Source: WTJY01 sp041568735 (lineage in GTDB: Bacteria; Chloroflexota; Anaerolineae; Promineifilales; Promineifilaceae). Taken from it: 30,942 nt of DNA. Below the pieces are notes generated by a model. It did not search any database. It saw nothing but the letters and a program-made list of their open reading frames with translations, and was not told where the DNA came from. The position numbers and the translations under genes were made by a program. Positions 8,259 through 15,936 of the stretch are shown one piece after another (within the stretch, counting starts at the first letter, position 1; each line of letters begins with the position of its first letter). Location: NCBI GenBank assembly GCA_041568735.1, contig JBFFZG010000017.1, positions 1 through 30,942 of the forward strand, written 5' to 3'.

Positions 8259-9167
8259 GTGCCGCCGGGCCGCAGATCCTGGGGGGGGATTCTGTTCTCG
8301 CTCCTGCTGCTGTCAGCCGTGCTGATCGGCGGCTGCCGGCCGTCGGATGATGAGCCGATCGAGGCCGGCACCGGGCGGGCGATTCAAAACAAGGGGTCGG
8401 ATACTCTGGTAAACGTCGCCCTGGCCTGGGCCGAAGCTTACCGCGCCATCCACCCGGAAATCAGCATCGCCGTCACCGGCGGCGGTTCCGGCACCGGCAT
8501 CGCCTCCCTGATCAACGGCACGGTGGATATCGCCAATGCCTCCCGGGCCATGAAAGATAATGAAATCGACGAGGCACGGGCCAACGGCATCGAGCCGGTC
8601 GAGATCGTCGTGGCCATCGATGCCCTGGCCATCGTCCTCCATCCCGACAACCCGGTGAATGAACTGACCATTCCCCAGCTGGCCAATATTTTCACCGGCC
8701 GAATTACCAACTGGGCTGAAGTCGGCGGGCGCAACGAGCCGATCGTCCTGGTCTCGCGGGAAACGAACTCGGGAACGCATGTCTATTTCCTGGAAGAGGT
8801 CGTGCGCAAAGGGGAAAAAGAAAACAAAGATATTTTCGCCCCCCAGACCCTGCTGATGCCGTCGTCGGTCGGCATCACCAGCGAGGTTCGTCGGAACCCA
8901 AACGCGATCGGCTACGACGGGCTCGGCTATGTCGATGCCGCACATGAAAAGATCCTGGCGATTGCGCCAGACGCGGGGGAGCCGGCCGTGCTGCCTTCGG
9001 TGGCGTCGGCTTCCAATGGGAGCTATCCGCTGTCCCGCAATCTCTACATGTACACGGCCGGCGAACCCGAAGGGGCGGTCAAGGAATACCTCGATTGGAT
9101 TCTGGGTCCGGAGGGCCAGCAAATTGTGGCCAGTCTCGGCTTTGTTCCCCTCAAAGAATCTCCCTGA
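8259..9167 (+). CDS. pstS: Phosphate ABC transporter substrate-binding lipoprotein
   Basis: PstS captures phosphate outside the membrane and delivers it to the PstCA channel. From the GTG at 8259 the protein has 302 residues and begins with a textbook lipoprotein signal: basic n-region, hydrophobic core ILFSLLLLSAV and lipobox LIGGC. The frame is open back to a GTG at 8136, but that start would put over 40 extra residues before the signal peptide, so the later start is preferred even though its ribosome site is weak. Family features include KGSDTLVN, TGGGSGTGIASLINGTVDIANASR, IFTGRITNWAEVGG and SRETNSGTHVYF, which line the anion site in PstS-type proteins. It is first in the pst operon. Confidence 0.94.
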   Translation: MPPGRRSWGGILFSLLLLSAVLIGGCRPSDDEPIEAGTGRAIQNKGSDTLVNVALAWAEAYRAIHPEISIAVTGGGSGTGIASLINGTVDIANASRAMKDNEIDEARANGIEPVEIVVAIDALAIVLHPDNPVNELTIPQLANIFTGRITNWAEVGGRNEPIVLVSRETNSGTHVYFLEEVVRKGEKENKDIFAPQTLLMPSSVGITSEVRRNPNAIGYDGLGYVDAAHEKILAIAPDAGEPAVLPSVASASNGSYPLSRNLYMYTAGEPEGAVKEYLDWILGPEGQQIVASLGFVPLKESP

Positions 9168-9204
9168 GGGGCTGGAAAAAGGCGAAGGAAGCGAGAGGAA
9201 CCAT

Positions 9205-10155
9205 ATGAGTACAGAAGATCGGCCGTTTGCTTCCAGCGACTCGTCCATTTCCCAGAAAGGGGGGATGGGGCAGGGGATCTGGTCAGAAAGGATCATCGAG
9301 GCGCTGATCCGGGCTGCCGGCGTTTCGGTGATCGTCGTCATCGCCCTGATTTTTGTCTTTTTGCTGCGCGAAGGACTGCCCGCTTTCGGGGAGGTGGGGC
9401 TGGGGAACCTGTTCAGTGCCCGCTGGTATCCGATTGAAGATCTCTACGGATTCCGCCCGCTGATCGCTGGTTCCCTGCTGGTCACCTTCGGAGCGATTCT
9501 CATCGCCGTACCGCTCGGGCTGGTGACGGCCGTCTACCTGGGCGAAATCGCGCCCAACTGGCAGCGGGAAATCCTCAAACCCCTGATTGAAGTGCTGGCC
9601 GGCATACCGTCGATTGTCCTGGGTTTCTTCGGCTGGGTGGCGCTGGCGCCCCTGATCCAGCGGATCGGGGCGCCGACCGGCCTGACCGCCTTTACCGGGT
9701 CCCTCATCCTCGCCTTCATGTCCCTGCCGACGATCATCAGCATTGCCGAAGATGCCCTGTTCGCCGTTCCCCGCGAGTACCGGGACGGATCGCTGGCGAT
9801 TGGAGCAACGCAGTGGCAGACGATCTGGCGGGTCCTGGTTCCGGCCGCCCGCTCCGGCATCATCATCGGCATCATGCTGGGAATCGGCCGGGCGATCGGC
9901 GAGACGATGGCCGTCATGCTGGTCACCGGCAACGCCGCCAATATTCCCGAGCTGTCAGCCGGCATGTTCTTCCAGCCGGTACGCACGATGACGGCCACAA
10001 TCGCCGCGGAAATGGGGGAGGTCGCCCAGGGCAGCCTCCACTACAACGTCCTCTTTTTAATTGGAATCACCCTGTTTATCATCACCTTTTTGATCAATTC
10101 ACTGGCCGGATGGCTGGTTGGCGGCGGCCGGCGGCGGCGGAGCAGCCAGTTATGA
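9205..10155 (+). CDS. pstC: Phosphate ABC transporter permease PstC
   Basis: The 316-residue inner-membrane permease forms the phosphate channel with PstA. The start at 9205 (MSTEDRPF) is preferred because AGAGGAA lies just upstream and PstC proteins begin with a short cytoplasmic tail before the first helix (VSVIVVIALIFVFLL). About six membrane segments are visible. The coupling loop contains AIGATQWQTIWRVLVPAARSGIIIGIMLGIGRAIGETMAVMLVTGN (about residues 200-245), the family hallmark that docks on the ATPase subunits. The stop overlaps the pstA start in ATGA, indicating translational coupling. Confidence 0.96.
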   Translation: MSTEDRPFASSDSSISQKGGMGQGIWSERIIEALIRAAGVSVIVVIALIFVFLLREGLPAFGEVGLGNLFSARWYPIEDLYGFRPLIAGSLLVTFGAILIAVPLGLVTAVYLGEIAPNWQREILKPLIEVLAGIPSIVLGFFGWVALAPLIQRIGAPTGLTAFTGSLILAFMSLPTIISIAEDALFAVPREYRDGSLAIGATQWQTIWRVLVPAARSGIIIGIMLGIGRAIGETMAVMLVTGNAANIPELSAGMFFQPVRTMTATIAAEMGEVAQGSLHYNVLFLIGITLFIITFLINSLAGWLVGGGRRRRSSQL

Positions 10156-10997
10156 CACCCAAGCAGCTGCAAAAAATCGGCATGGCGGGGGCCGGCCTGG
10201 TCACCGCGCTCGTCGTTATCCCGATCGTCCTCGTCATCCTGTTCATCATCGTCAACGGCTTTCGCGCCATCAGCTGGGAGTTTCTGACCCAGCCGCCGAC
10301 CAACGGCATGACTGAAGGGGGTATCCTGCCGGCTATCCTGGGGACGATTTTCCTGACCCTCGGCACGGCCGTCGCCGCCCTGCCGCTGGGGATCGGGGCG
10401 GCCATCTACCTGGCCGAATACGCCCAGGACAACTGGCTGACCCGCCTGATTCGCTCGGCCATCATCAATCTGGCCGGCATTCCATCTATCGTCTACGGCC
10501 TCTTCGGCCTGGGTGCCTTTGTCCTCTTTTTCAATTTCGGCACCTCGATCGTGGCCGGCTCACTGACGCTGGGGCTGATGACCCTGCCGATCGTCATCAG
10601 CACGGCCGAGGAGGCGATTCTCTCCGTGCCGCAGGAATTCCGCACCGTCAGCCTCAGTCTGGGGGCGACCCGCTGGCAGACCGTCCGCTACAAGGTGCTG
10701 CCCAACGCGCTGCCCGGCATCATCACCGGGGTGATTCTCGGGCTGGCCCGGGCGGCCGGCGAAACGGCGCCGATCCTCTTTACCGTCGCCGCTTTTTACC
10801 TGCCCCGCCTGCCCCGCTCGATCTTCGACCAGACGATGGCTCTGCCCTACCATCTCTACGTCATCAGCACGCAGGTGCCTGGCATGCCCCTCGACAACCA
10901 GTACGGCACCGCCCTCGTCCTGCTCCTGACGGTGCTTTTCTTTACCGTCTCGGCCGCCATCATCCGCTCGATTATGCGCCGCCGCCAGGAGTGGTGA
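10152..10997 (+). CDS. pstA: Phosphate ABC transporter permease PstA
   Basis: The 281-residue partner of PstC. It starts at an ATG overlapping the pstC stop by four bases. It has a long first membrane helix (LVTALVVIPIVLVILFIIV), then LTQPPTNGMTEGGILPAILGT, typical of PstA, and a coupling loop with SLGATRWQTVRYKVLPNALPGI followed by GLARAAGETAPILFT. About six membrane segments are visible. It ends four bases before the next ATPase gene, so the operon continues without a gap. Confidence 0.96.
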   Translation: MTPKQLQKIGMAGAGLVTALVVIPIVLVILFIIVNGFRAISWEFLTQPPTNGMTEGGILPAILGTIFLTLGTAVAALPLGIGAAIYLAEYAQDNWLTRLIRSAIINLAGIPSIVYGLFGLGAFVLFFNFGTSIVAGSLTLGLMTLPIVISTAEEAILSVPQEFRTVSLSLGATRWQTVRYKVLPNALPGIITGVILGLARAAGETAPILFTVAAFYLPRLPRSIFDQTMALPYHLYVISTQVPGMPLDNQYGTALVLLLTVLFFTVSAAIIRSIMRRRQEW

Positions 10998-11001
10998 GCC
11001 C

Positions 11002-11763
11002 ATGTCTGAACCGATTATCTCGATTCGCGATCTCTCTTTTACCTACCCGGACGGCATCCGGGCGATCGACCGGCTCAACCTCGACGTGATGCCGAAAGAG
11101 CTGCTCGTGCTTTTTGGGCCGTCGCGCAGCGGCAAGACAACTGTCCTGCGCCTCCTCAACCGCCTCTCCGACCTGATTCCGGGAACGATCCGGGAGGGCT
11201 CCATCCATTTTCACGGGCAGGATATCTTCGCCCGCGAGGTCGACGTGACCCGGCTGCGCCGGCGCATCAGCATGGTGTTCGCCACGCCGACCCCCCTGCC
11301 CGGCTCGATCTACGAAAATATCAGCTACGGCCTGCTCATGGCCGGAGAAAATGATCGCGATCTAATCGCCGAGCGGGTGGAGCGCAGCCTGCGCCAGGCC
11401 GCCCTCTGGGAGGAGGTGAACAGCCGGCTCGACAGCTCCGCCTTCGCCCTGTCCGGCGGTCAAAAACAGCGGCTCTGCCTCGCGCGCTGCCTGGCCATGG
11501 AGCCGGAGGTGATCCTGCTCGACAACCCCACCTCCGGCCTGGACCCGATTTCGACGGCGATCGTCGAGGACTCCCTGGCCGAGCTCAAAAGCCGCTACAC
11601 CATCATCATGGTGCCGCACAGCGTGCAGCAGGCGGCCCGCATTTCCGATCGGGCGGCCTTTTTCCTCAACGGCCAGCTCATCGAGGTGGCCGGGCAGGGC
11701 CGATTATTTGTGAACCCGACGGACAGCCGGACCGAGGATTACGTGACCGGCCGTTTTGGATAA
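11002..11763 (+). CDS. PstB-like ATPase 1, with degenerate Walker B and Q-loop
   Basis: A 253-residue ABC ATPase of PstB type that would power phosphate import through PstCA. The Walker A motif GPSRSGKTT (39-47) is acceptable, the ABC signature LSGGQKQRL (150-158) is intact and the switch His206 is present (VPHSVQQ). The Q-loop reads MVFATP, with Ala94 in place of the expected Gln. Walker B reads VILLDNPTSGLDP, with Asn175 in place of the catalytic Glu. The codon is AAC and the frame is clean on both sides, so a sequencing slip is unlikely. The next gene has the reciprocal defect (broken signature, good Walker B). Most likely the two form a heterodimer with one active ATP site. Confidence 0.93.
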   Translation: MSEPIISIRDLSFTYPDGIRAIDRLNLDVMPKELLVLFGPSRSGKTTVLRLLNRLSDLIPGTIREGSIHFHGQDIFAREVDVTRLRRRISMVFATPTPLPGSIYENISYGLLMAGENDRDLIAERVERSLRQAALWEEVNSRLDSSAFALSGGQKQRLCLARCLAMEPEVILLDNPTSGLDPISTAIVEDSLAELKSRYTIIMVPHSVQQAARISDRAAFFLNGQLIEVAGQGRLFVNPTDSRTEDYVTGRFG

Positions 11764-11772
11764 GTCAGGCCA

Positions 11773-12528
11773 ATGACCAACAAGATTGAAGTCCACAACT
11801 TTGATTTTTACTACGGCGATTTTCAGGCGCTGAAACAGATCACGCTGCCGATTCGCCAGAACCAGATTACGGCTTTGATCGGCCCATCCGGATGCGGCAA
11901 ATCGACTTTTTTGCGCTCGATCAACCGCATGAACGATACGATCAAAGGCATCCGGGCAGTCGGCGAGATTCTGCTCGACGGGAAAAATATCTACGATCCC
12001 GATGTCGACGTGGTCGACCTGCGTCAGCGCGTGGGGATGGTTTTTCAGCGGCCGAACCCCTTTCCCCAGAGCATCTTCGACAACGTCGCCTACGGACCGC
12101 GCCGGCTGCGGCTGGCCAAAAAGGGGGAGGTCGAACCGATCGTCTACGAGAGCCTGCGGGAGGCCGCCCTGTGGGAGGAAGTCAAGGACCGGCTGAACCA
12201 GCCGGCGCTCGAGCTGAACCCGGGCCAGCAGCAGCGGCTCTGCATCGCCCGGGCGATCGCCGTCAAGCCGGAAGTGATCCTCATGGACGAGCCCTGTTCG
12301 GCCCTCGACCCGCAGGCGACGCTGGCGGTCGAAGAGCTGATGCGCCGGCTGGCGGCCGATTACACGATCGTCATCGTCACCCACAACATGCAGCAGGCGG
12401 CCCGGGCCTCCGATTGGACCGGCTTTTTCTGGCTGGGTGAGCTGGTCGAATTTGACGAAACGGAAAAGATTTTCACCACGCCGGCGCAAGAACTGACCGA
12501 GTCTTACATCACCGGCCGGCAGGGCTAG
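11773..12528 (+). CDS. pstB: PstB-like ATPase 2, with degenerate ABC signature
   Basis: A 251-residue PstB. It keeps a canonical Walker A GPSGCGKST (37-45), Q-loop MVFQRPNPFP (Gln92), Walker B VILMDEPCSALDP with catalytic Glu173, and switch His204 in VTHNMQQ. The signature, normally LSGGQQQRL, reads LNPGQQQRL (148-156): Ser to Asn and Gly to Pro at the two positions that contact the gamma-phosphate of ATP on the opposite subunit. A homodimer would have two poor sites. Paired with ATPase 1, its intact Walker motifs meet the intact LSGGQ of the partner. It starts 9 bases after the stop of ATPase 1. No phoU or phosphate-type kinase pair follows. Confidence 0.95.
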   Translation: MTNKIEVHNFDFYYGDFQALKQITLPIRQNQITALIGPSGCGKSTFLRSINRMNDTIKGIRAVGEILLDGKNIYDPDVDVVDLRQRVGMVFQRPNPFPQSIFDNVAYGPRRLRLAKKGEVEPIVYESLREAALWEEVKDRLNQPALELNPGQQQRLCIARAIAVKPEVILMDEPCSALDPQATLAVEELMRRLAADYTIVIVTHNMQQAARASDWTGFFWLGELVEFDETEKIFTTPAQELTESYITGRQG

Positions 12529-12570
12529 GGAGCCGGTCCGGCAGCGCTCCACGTGCGCAAGGAGGGGAAA

Positions 12571-13431
12571 ATGGAAAAACGACGTTTAGGGCGCACCGGC
12601 CACCTGAGCACGGTGGCGATCTTCGGTGCGGCCGCCTTCTGGGACGTCCCCCAAACTGAAGCGGACCGGGTCCTGGACCTGGTCGAACGGGCCGGCATCA
12701 ACCATGTCGACGTCGCCCCGTCTTACGGCACGGCCGAAAGCCGCCTCGGCGGCTGGCTGGCCCGGAATCGGGAGCGCCTGTTCGTCGGCTGCAAGACGAT
12801 GGAGCGGACGCGGGAAGGGGCGGCGGCCGAGCTGCGCGCTTCCCTCGAGCGGCTCCAGATCGATTCATTCGACCTCTACCAGATCCACGCCGTCACCACC
12901 ATGGCCGACCTGGAGGCGGCCACCGGGCCGGGCGGGGCGCTGGAAGCGATCGTCGAGGCGCAGCGGGCGGGGCTGACTCGCTTTATCGGCATCACCGGCC
13001 ACGGCATCGACGCCGCCCGGCTCTACCTGGAAGCGCTGGAGCGGTTCGATTTTGACACGGTTATGTTCCCCCTCAACCACGTGCAGTGCAGCGATGCGCA
13101 GTTCCGCCGGGAAGCGGAGGCGCTGCTGCGCCGCTGCCGGGAGCGGGATGTCGGCACCATGGTTATCAAGTCGATCGCCAGAGGCAGCTGGGGGGAGCGG
13201 GAGCGAATCTACAACACCTGGTACGAACCATTTGACACGGCCGCTGAGATTGAGGAGGCGATCAACTTCGTTTTGTCGCAGGATGTCACCGGACTCTGCA
13301 CAGCCGGGGATATCGGACTGCTCCCCCTCGTCCTCGAAGCCTGCGAAAATTTCACCCCGATGGCGGCAGCCGAGCAGGAAGCACTCATCGCCCGGGGGCA
13401 GGCGCTGACCCCCCTTTTCGTGCGCGACTGA
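12571..13431 (+). CDS. Aldo/keto reductase
   Basis: A 286-residue member of the aldo/keto reductase superfamily, TIM-barrel NAD(P)H-dependent carbonyl reductases. The catalytic tetrad is visible: Asp47 and Tyr52 in HVDVAPSYG, Lys75 in GCKTM and His106 in LYQIHAV. The start at 12571 is chosen because AGGAGG lies just before it; a GTG at 12553 is less likely. The sequence resembles the subfamily of Fe-S-free 'predicted oxidoreductases' common in Bacteria; the substrate is unknown. It follows the second PstB gene by 42 bases with no terminator, so it may be transcribed from the pst promoters. Confidence 0.92.
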   Translation: MEKRRLGRTGHLSTVAIFGAAAFWDVPQTEADRVLDLVERAGINHVDVAPSYGTAESRLGGWLARNRERLFVGCKTMERTREGAAAELRASLERLQIDSFDLYQIHAVTTMADLEAATGPGGALEAIVEAQRAGLTRFIGITGHGIDAARLYLEALERFDFDTVMFPLNHVQCSDAQFRREAEALLRRCRERDVGTMVIKSIARGSWGERERIYNTWYEPFDTAAEIEEAINFVLSQDVTGLCTAGDIGLLPLVLEACENFTPMAAAEQEALIARGQALTPLFVRD

Positions 13432-13470
13432 CCGGGTCGGCGCGAGCTGATCACGGAAAACGGGAAAGAG

Positions 13471-14316
13471 ATGACCGCGGAGCAGAAAGAAGCGGCAAAA
13501 TCGGGTAGAGCAGGCCGGCTGTCCGGAAAAGTGGCCCTCATCACAGGGGGAACCTCCGGCATCGGCGCGGCCACCGCCGTCCTTTTTGCGCGCGAAGGGG
13601 CACGGGTGGCCCTGACCGGCCGGCGCCGGGCCGACGGCCAGGCCCTGGCGGCCGAAATCGAGCAGAGTGGGGGAGAGGCGCTCTTCGTGGCCGCCGATCA
13701 CTCCCGGCCGGAAGACTGCATCCGGGCCGTGGCCGCCGTGGTCGATCGCTGGGGCCGGCTCGACATTCTTTTCAACAACGCCGGGGTCGTCACCCGCGGC
13801 CGTGCGGAGGAGACCTCGGAGGCAGATTGGGCCTACACGTTTGAACTCAATGTGACGGCCGTCTGGCGGATGAGCCGGCTGGCCCTGCCCCATCTCCGCG
13901 CCACGCAGGGAGTCATCGTCAACAACGCCTCGGACTGGGGGGTGGTCGGCGGCCGCGATGCCGTTGCCTACTGCGCGAGTAAGGGGGCGGTGGTGCAGAT
14001 GACCCGGGCGATGGCGCTTGACCACGCCGGGGAAAAGATCCGCATCAATGCCGTCTGCCCCGGCGACACCTTTGTCGAGCGCTGGGTGCGGGACGGTTAT
14101 TTTCTAGGGGGCGGACCGCTCGATATCGAAGCCGGGCTGGCCGCCAGTGGGGCCGAACTGCCCCTGGGACGGGTCGGGCAGGTCGAAGAAATCGCCCGGG
14201 CGGTCCTCTTTCTCGCCGGCGACGATTCGACCTTCATCACCGGCACGACGCTGCTTGTCGACGGCGGCAACACGGCCGGCGGAGCGGCCGGACCTGCCGG
14301 CCTCGATCGGGGATAG
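13471..14316 (+). CDS. Short-chain dehydrogenase/reductase
   Basis: A 281-residue classical SDR. It has TGGTSGIG (25-32) for the dinucleotide, FNNAGV near 101-106, and catalytic Ser154, Tyr167 and Lys171 (NNASDWG ... AYCASKG). The C-terminal FITGTTLLVDGGNT is typical. NADH preference cannot be read confidently: TGRRRADG after strand 2 is basic and would favour NADPH. The substrate is unknown. A GGGAAAGAG ribosome site precedes the ATG. It lies between the aldo/keto reductase and the SUI1 gene, 3 bases from the latter. Confidence 0.93.
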   Translation: MTAEQKEAAKSGRAGRLSGKVALITGGTSGIGAATAVLFAREGARVALTGRRRADGQALAAEIEQSGGEALFVAADHSRPEDCIRAVAAVVDRWGRLDILFNNAGVVTRGRAEETSEADWAYTFELNVTAVWRMSRLALPHLRATQGVIVNNASDWGVVGGRDAVAYCASKGAVVQMTRAMALDHAGEKIRINAVCPGDTFVERWVRDGYFLGGGPLDIEAGLAASGAELPLGRVGQVEEIARAVLFLAGDDSTFITGTTLLVDGGNTAGGAAGPAGLDRG

Positions 14317-14319
14317 GCT

Positions 14320-14685
14320 ATGAATTCTGACTCTTCTTCCAAACGACGCATCGTCTATTCGAGCGAGGCCGGCCGGCTCTGTCCCGACTGCGGCCAGCCG
14401 GTCGCCGGCTGCACCTGCCGGCAGACGAAGCAGGTGGTCACCGGCAGCGGCGTGGTCCGGGTCGGCCGGGAAACGAAGGGGCGCAAAGGGGCGGGCGTGA
14501 CGGTGATCACCGGCCTGCCGCTGACCCCGGATGCGCTGCGCGACCTGGCCCGGCAGTTCAAAAAAAAGTGTGGTTCGGGCGGCACCGTGCGGGATGGCGT
14601 AATCGAAATCCAGGGGGATCACCGGGATCTGCTGGTGGCCGAACTGCAGAAGCTGGGGTATGCCGCCCGCCGCTCCGGCGGCTGA
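14320..14685 (+). CDS. yciH: Bacterial SUI1/eIF1-like translation factor (YciH family)
   Basis: A 121-residue protein. The N-terminal part has four cysteines (21, 24, 31, 33) in CPDCGQPVAGCTC, a likely zinc knuckle. The SUI1 fold follows, with GRETKGRKGAGVTVITGLPL, LARQFKKKCGSGGTV, IEIQGDHRD and a closing LQKLGYAAR. The KKKCGSGGTV segment is diagnostic of eIF1/SUI1 and YciH, which bind the small ribosomal subunit near the P site and affect start-codon fidelity. It starts 3 bases after the SDR stop, so it is probably co-translated, and it ends the plus-strand run, converging on the membrane-protein cluster. Confidence 0.95.
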   Translation: MNSDSSSKRRIVYSSEAGRLCPDCGQPVAGCTCRQTKQVVTGSGVVRVGRETKGRKGAGVTVITGLPLTPDALRDLARQFKKKCGSGGTVRDGVIEIQGDHRDLLVAELQKLGYAARRSGG

Positions 14686-14718
14686 GGCCAGCCACCTATC
14701 CGCCAGAGAGCCAGAGGC

Positions 14719-15459
14719 TCAGGGAGCCGGCTCGATCGCGCGGCGAGCGAATTCGGCGAGCATCTTCGCCTGCATGTTCAAGGTTCCGATGATAACCGTG
14801 AGGGCAATGGTGATGCCCGTGAACAGAAAGGCCATGCCGGCCAATCGCAGGGGGTTGAGCCAGAAAGGGAAGCTGAAAACCGATCCGGCCTGGTTCAGCA
14901 GGACGGAGCCCGGTGCGGCTGGATTCAGCTGGCCGGCGATCGCGTGGTTCCAATAGGCCGGAACGATGCCGGCCGCCAGAACGAGCCCAATAATCAGGAC
15001 TGCCAGCAGGATCATGATTCCCAGCAGAGCGGCCAGCTGGAAAAGGCGCACCCGGCCAGGAATGGCCGGGGTTGGCGGCCGCTGCTCGGCCGGGATTTTG
15101 CTGGCAATTACCTTTCCCATCAACCGCAGTTTCCCGGCGATAGTGCCCAGGGCCATCGTGATTCCCATCAGCATCAAACCCAGGCCGAAGAACTTAAACT
15201 GAGGGACCCAGGTCTCGAAGACATGGCGGGTGACATTGGCATTGACGAAGCTGCTGCCAACAGCGGCCGACTCACGGATCTCTTTGGCCTCGGCGAAAAA
15301 GGCGAGGTTAGCCGGGGCGAGCACCATCAAACCGATGAAAAACGAAATCAGGAGCAGGAGGAAACCCATCAAAACAAGGGCTGGATAAAGCGGCATCATT
15401 TTTTCAATTTGGCGGAAGGGTAGCGGTGGGGTCGGATCTTCAAATTTTTGATAAGCCAT
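14719..15459 (-). CDS. Uncharacterised four-helix membrane protein, paralogue C
   Basis: A 246-residue membrane protein, family not recognised. The start at 15459 (MAYQKFEDP) is supported by GCAGGAG upstream; the frame extends to 15498 without a ribosome site and would overlap the preceding gene. Four membrane segments are seen, near residues 25-48, 88-107, 140-164 and 203-224. Two copies of a unit ending W-[VL]-x-P-x-x-[FL]-x-G-x(7)-GI are found, at W84 (VPQFKFFGLGLMLMGITMAL) and W200, so the protein is an internal duplication. The loop before W84 (FFAEAKEIRESA) matches YFSESKAVRETS of the first gene in the cluster. It is the last gene of a three-gene unit of related proteins. Confidence 0.85.
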   Translation of the reverse strand: MAYQKFEDPTPPLPFRQIEKMMPLYPALVLMGFLLLLISFFIGLMVLAPANLAFFAEAKEIRESAAVGSSFVNANVTRHVFETWVPQFKFFGLGLMLMGITMALGTIAGKLRLMGKVIASKIPAEQRPPTPAIPGRVRLFQLAALLGIMILLAVLIIGLVLAAGIVPAYWNHAIAGQLNPAAPGSVLLNQAGSVFSFPFWLNPLRLAGMAFLFTGITIALTVIIGTLNMQAKMLAEFARRAIEPAP

Positions 15460-15475
15460 TAGATTGCTCCTGCTG

Positions 15476-15847
15476 TTATGACCGCTCCGCCTGGACAATC
15501 AGCGGAAAGGTCCGGGCCATGACATTCCCTCGCTGGACGAGCAGCCGGGGAATGGTCGAGAATTCGAGGGCGATACCAATCATAAACGAGGCGATACCGG
15601 TGAAAGCGAGTGGTTCCAACCACCGGGGCGTAGCGGATAAGATCTGGAGCTGTCGAAGCAGAAAGGAACCATTTTCCGCCGCATCGCGGGCTGCTTTGGC
15701 ATTTTCCCCAAAATATTGGGCCGCATTCGGCGCAAGAAAGAATACGCCGAGGACTAAAGCCAGGCTGACCAGAATCCAGCCCAGCATAGAAAACAGGGGA
15801 AAAATTTTGAGCGGCCAGGATGAAGAGGGGGGTGCTTTTTCGTTCAT
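15476..15847 (-). CDS. Uncharacterised two-helix membrane protein, paralogue B
   Basis: A 123-residue protein with two membrane segments (about 18-39 and 79-95). It corresponds to one unit of its two-unit neighbours: helix, an extracytoplasmic loop with YFGENAKAARDAAENG, then W76-LEPLAFTGIASFMIGIAL and the second helix. The start at 15847 (MNEKAPPSS) is supported by AAGGAG upstream. It lies between paralogues A and C with gaps of 89 and 16 bases, so the three are probably one transcript. No enzyme or transporter motif is visible. The family is not recognised. Confidence 0.82.
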   Translation of the reverse strand: MNEKAPPSSSWPLKIFPLFSMLGWILVSLALVLGVFFLAPNAAQYFGENAKAARDAAENGSFLLRQLQILSATPRWLEPLAFTGIASFMIGIALEFSTIPRLLVQRGNVMARTFPLIVQAERS

Positions 15848-15936
15848 TGGATACTCCTTGTGATTAGACTCAGGAAAATCGGAGAGTTCGAGCAAGCCGA
15901 TTGAATGGCTTACTTAGGAAAAGGGGCCAGCCCGGG

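Noticed and set aside
14708..14720. GAGCC/GGCTC hairpin as terminator between convergent genes
   Set aside because: Stem of only five pairs, no U-tract on either strand, and it overlaps the last codon of the minus-strand gene.
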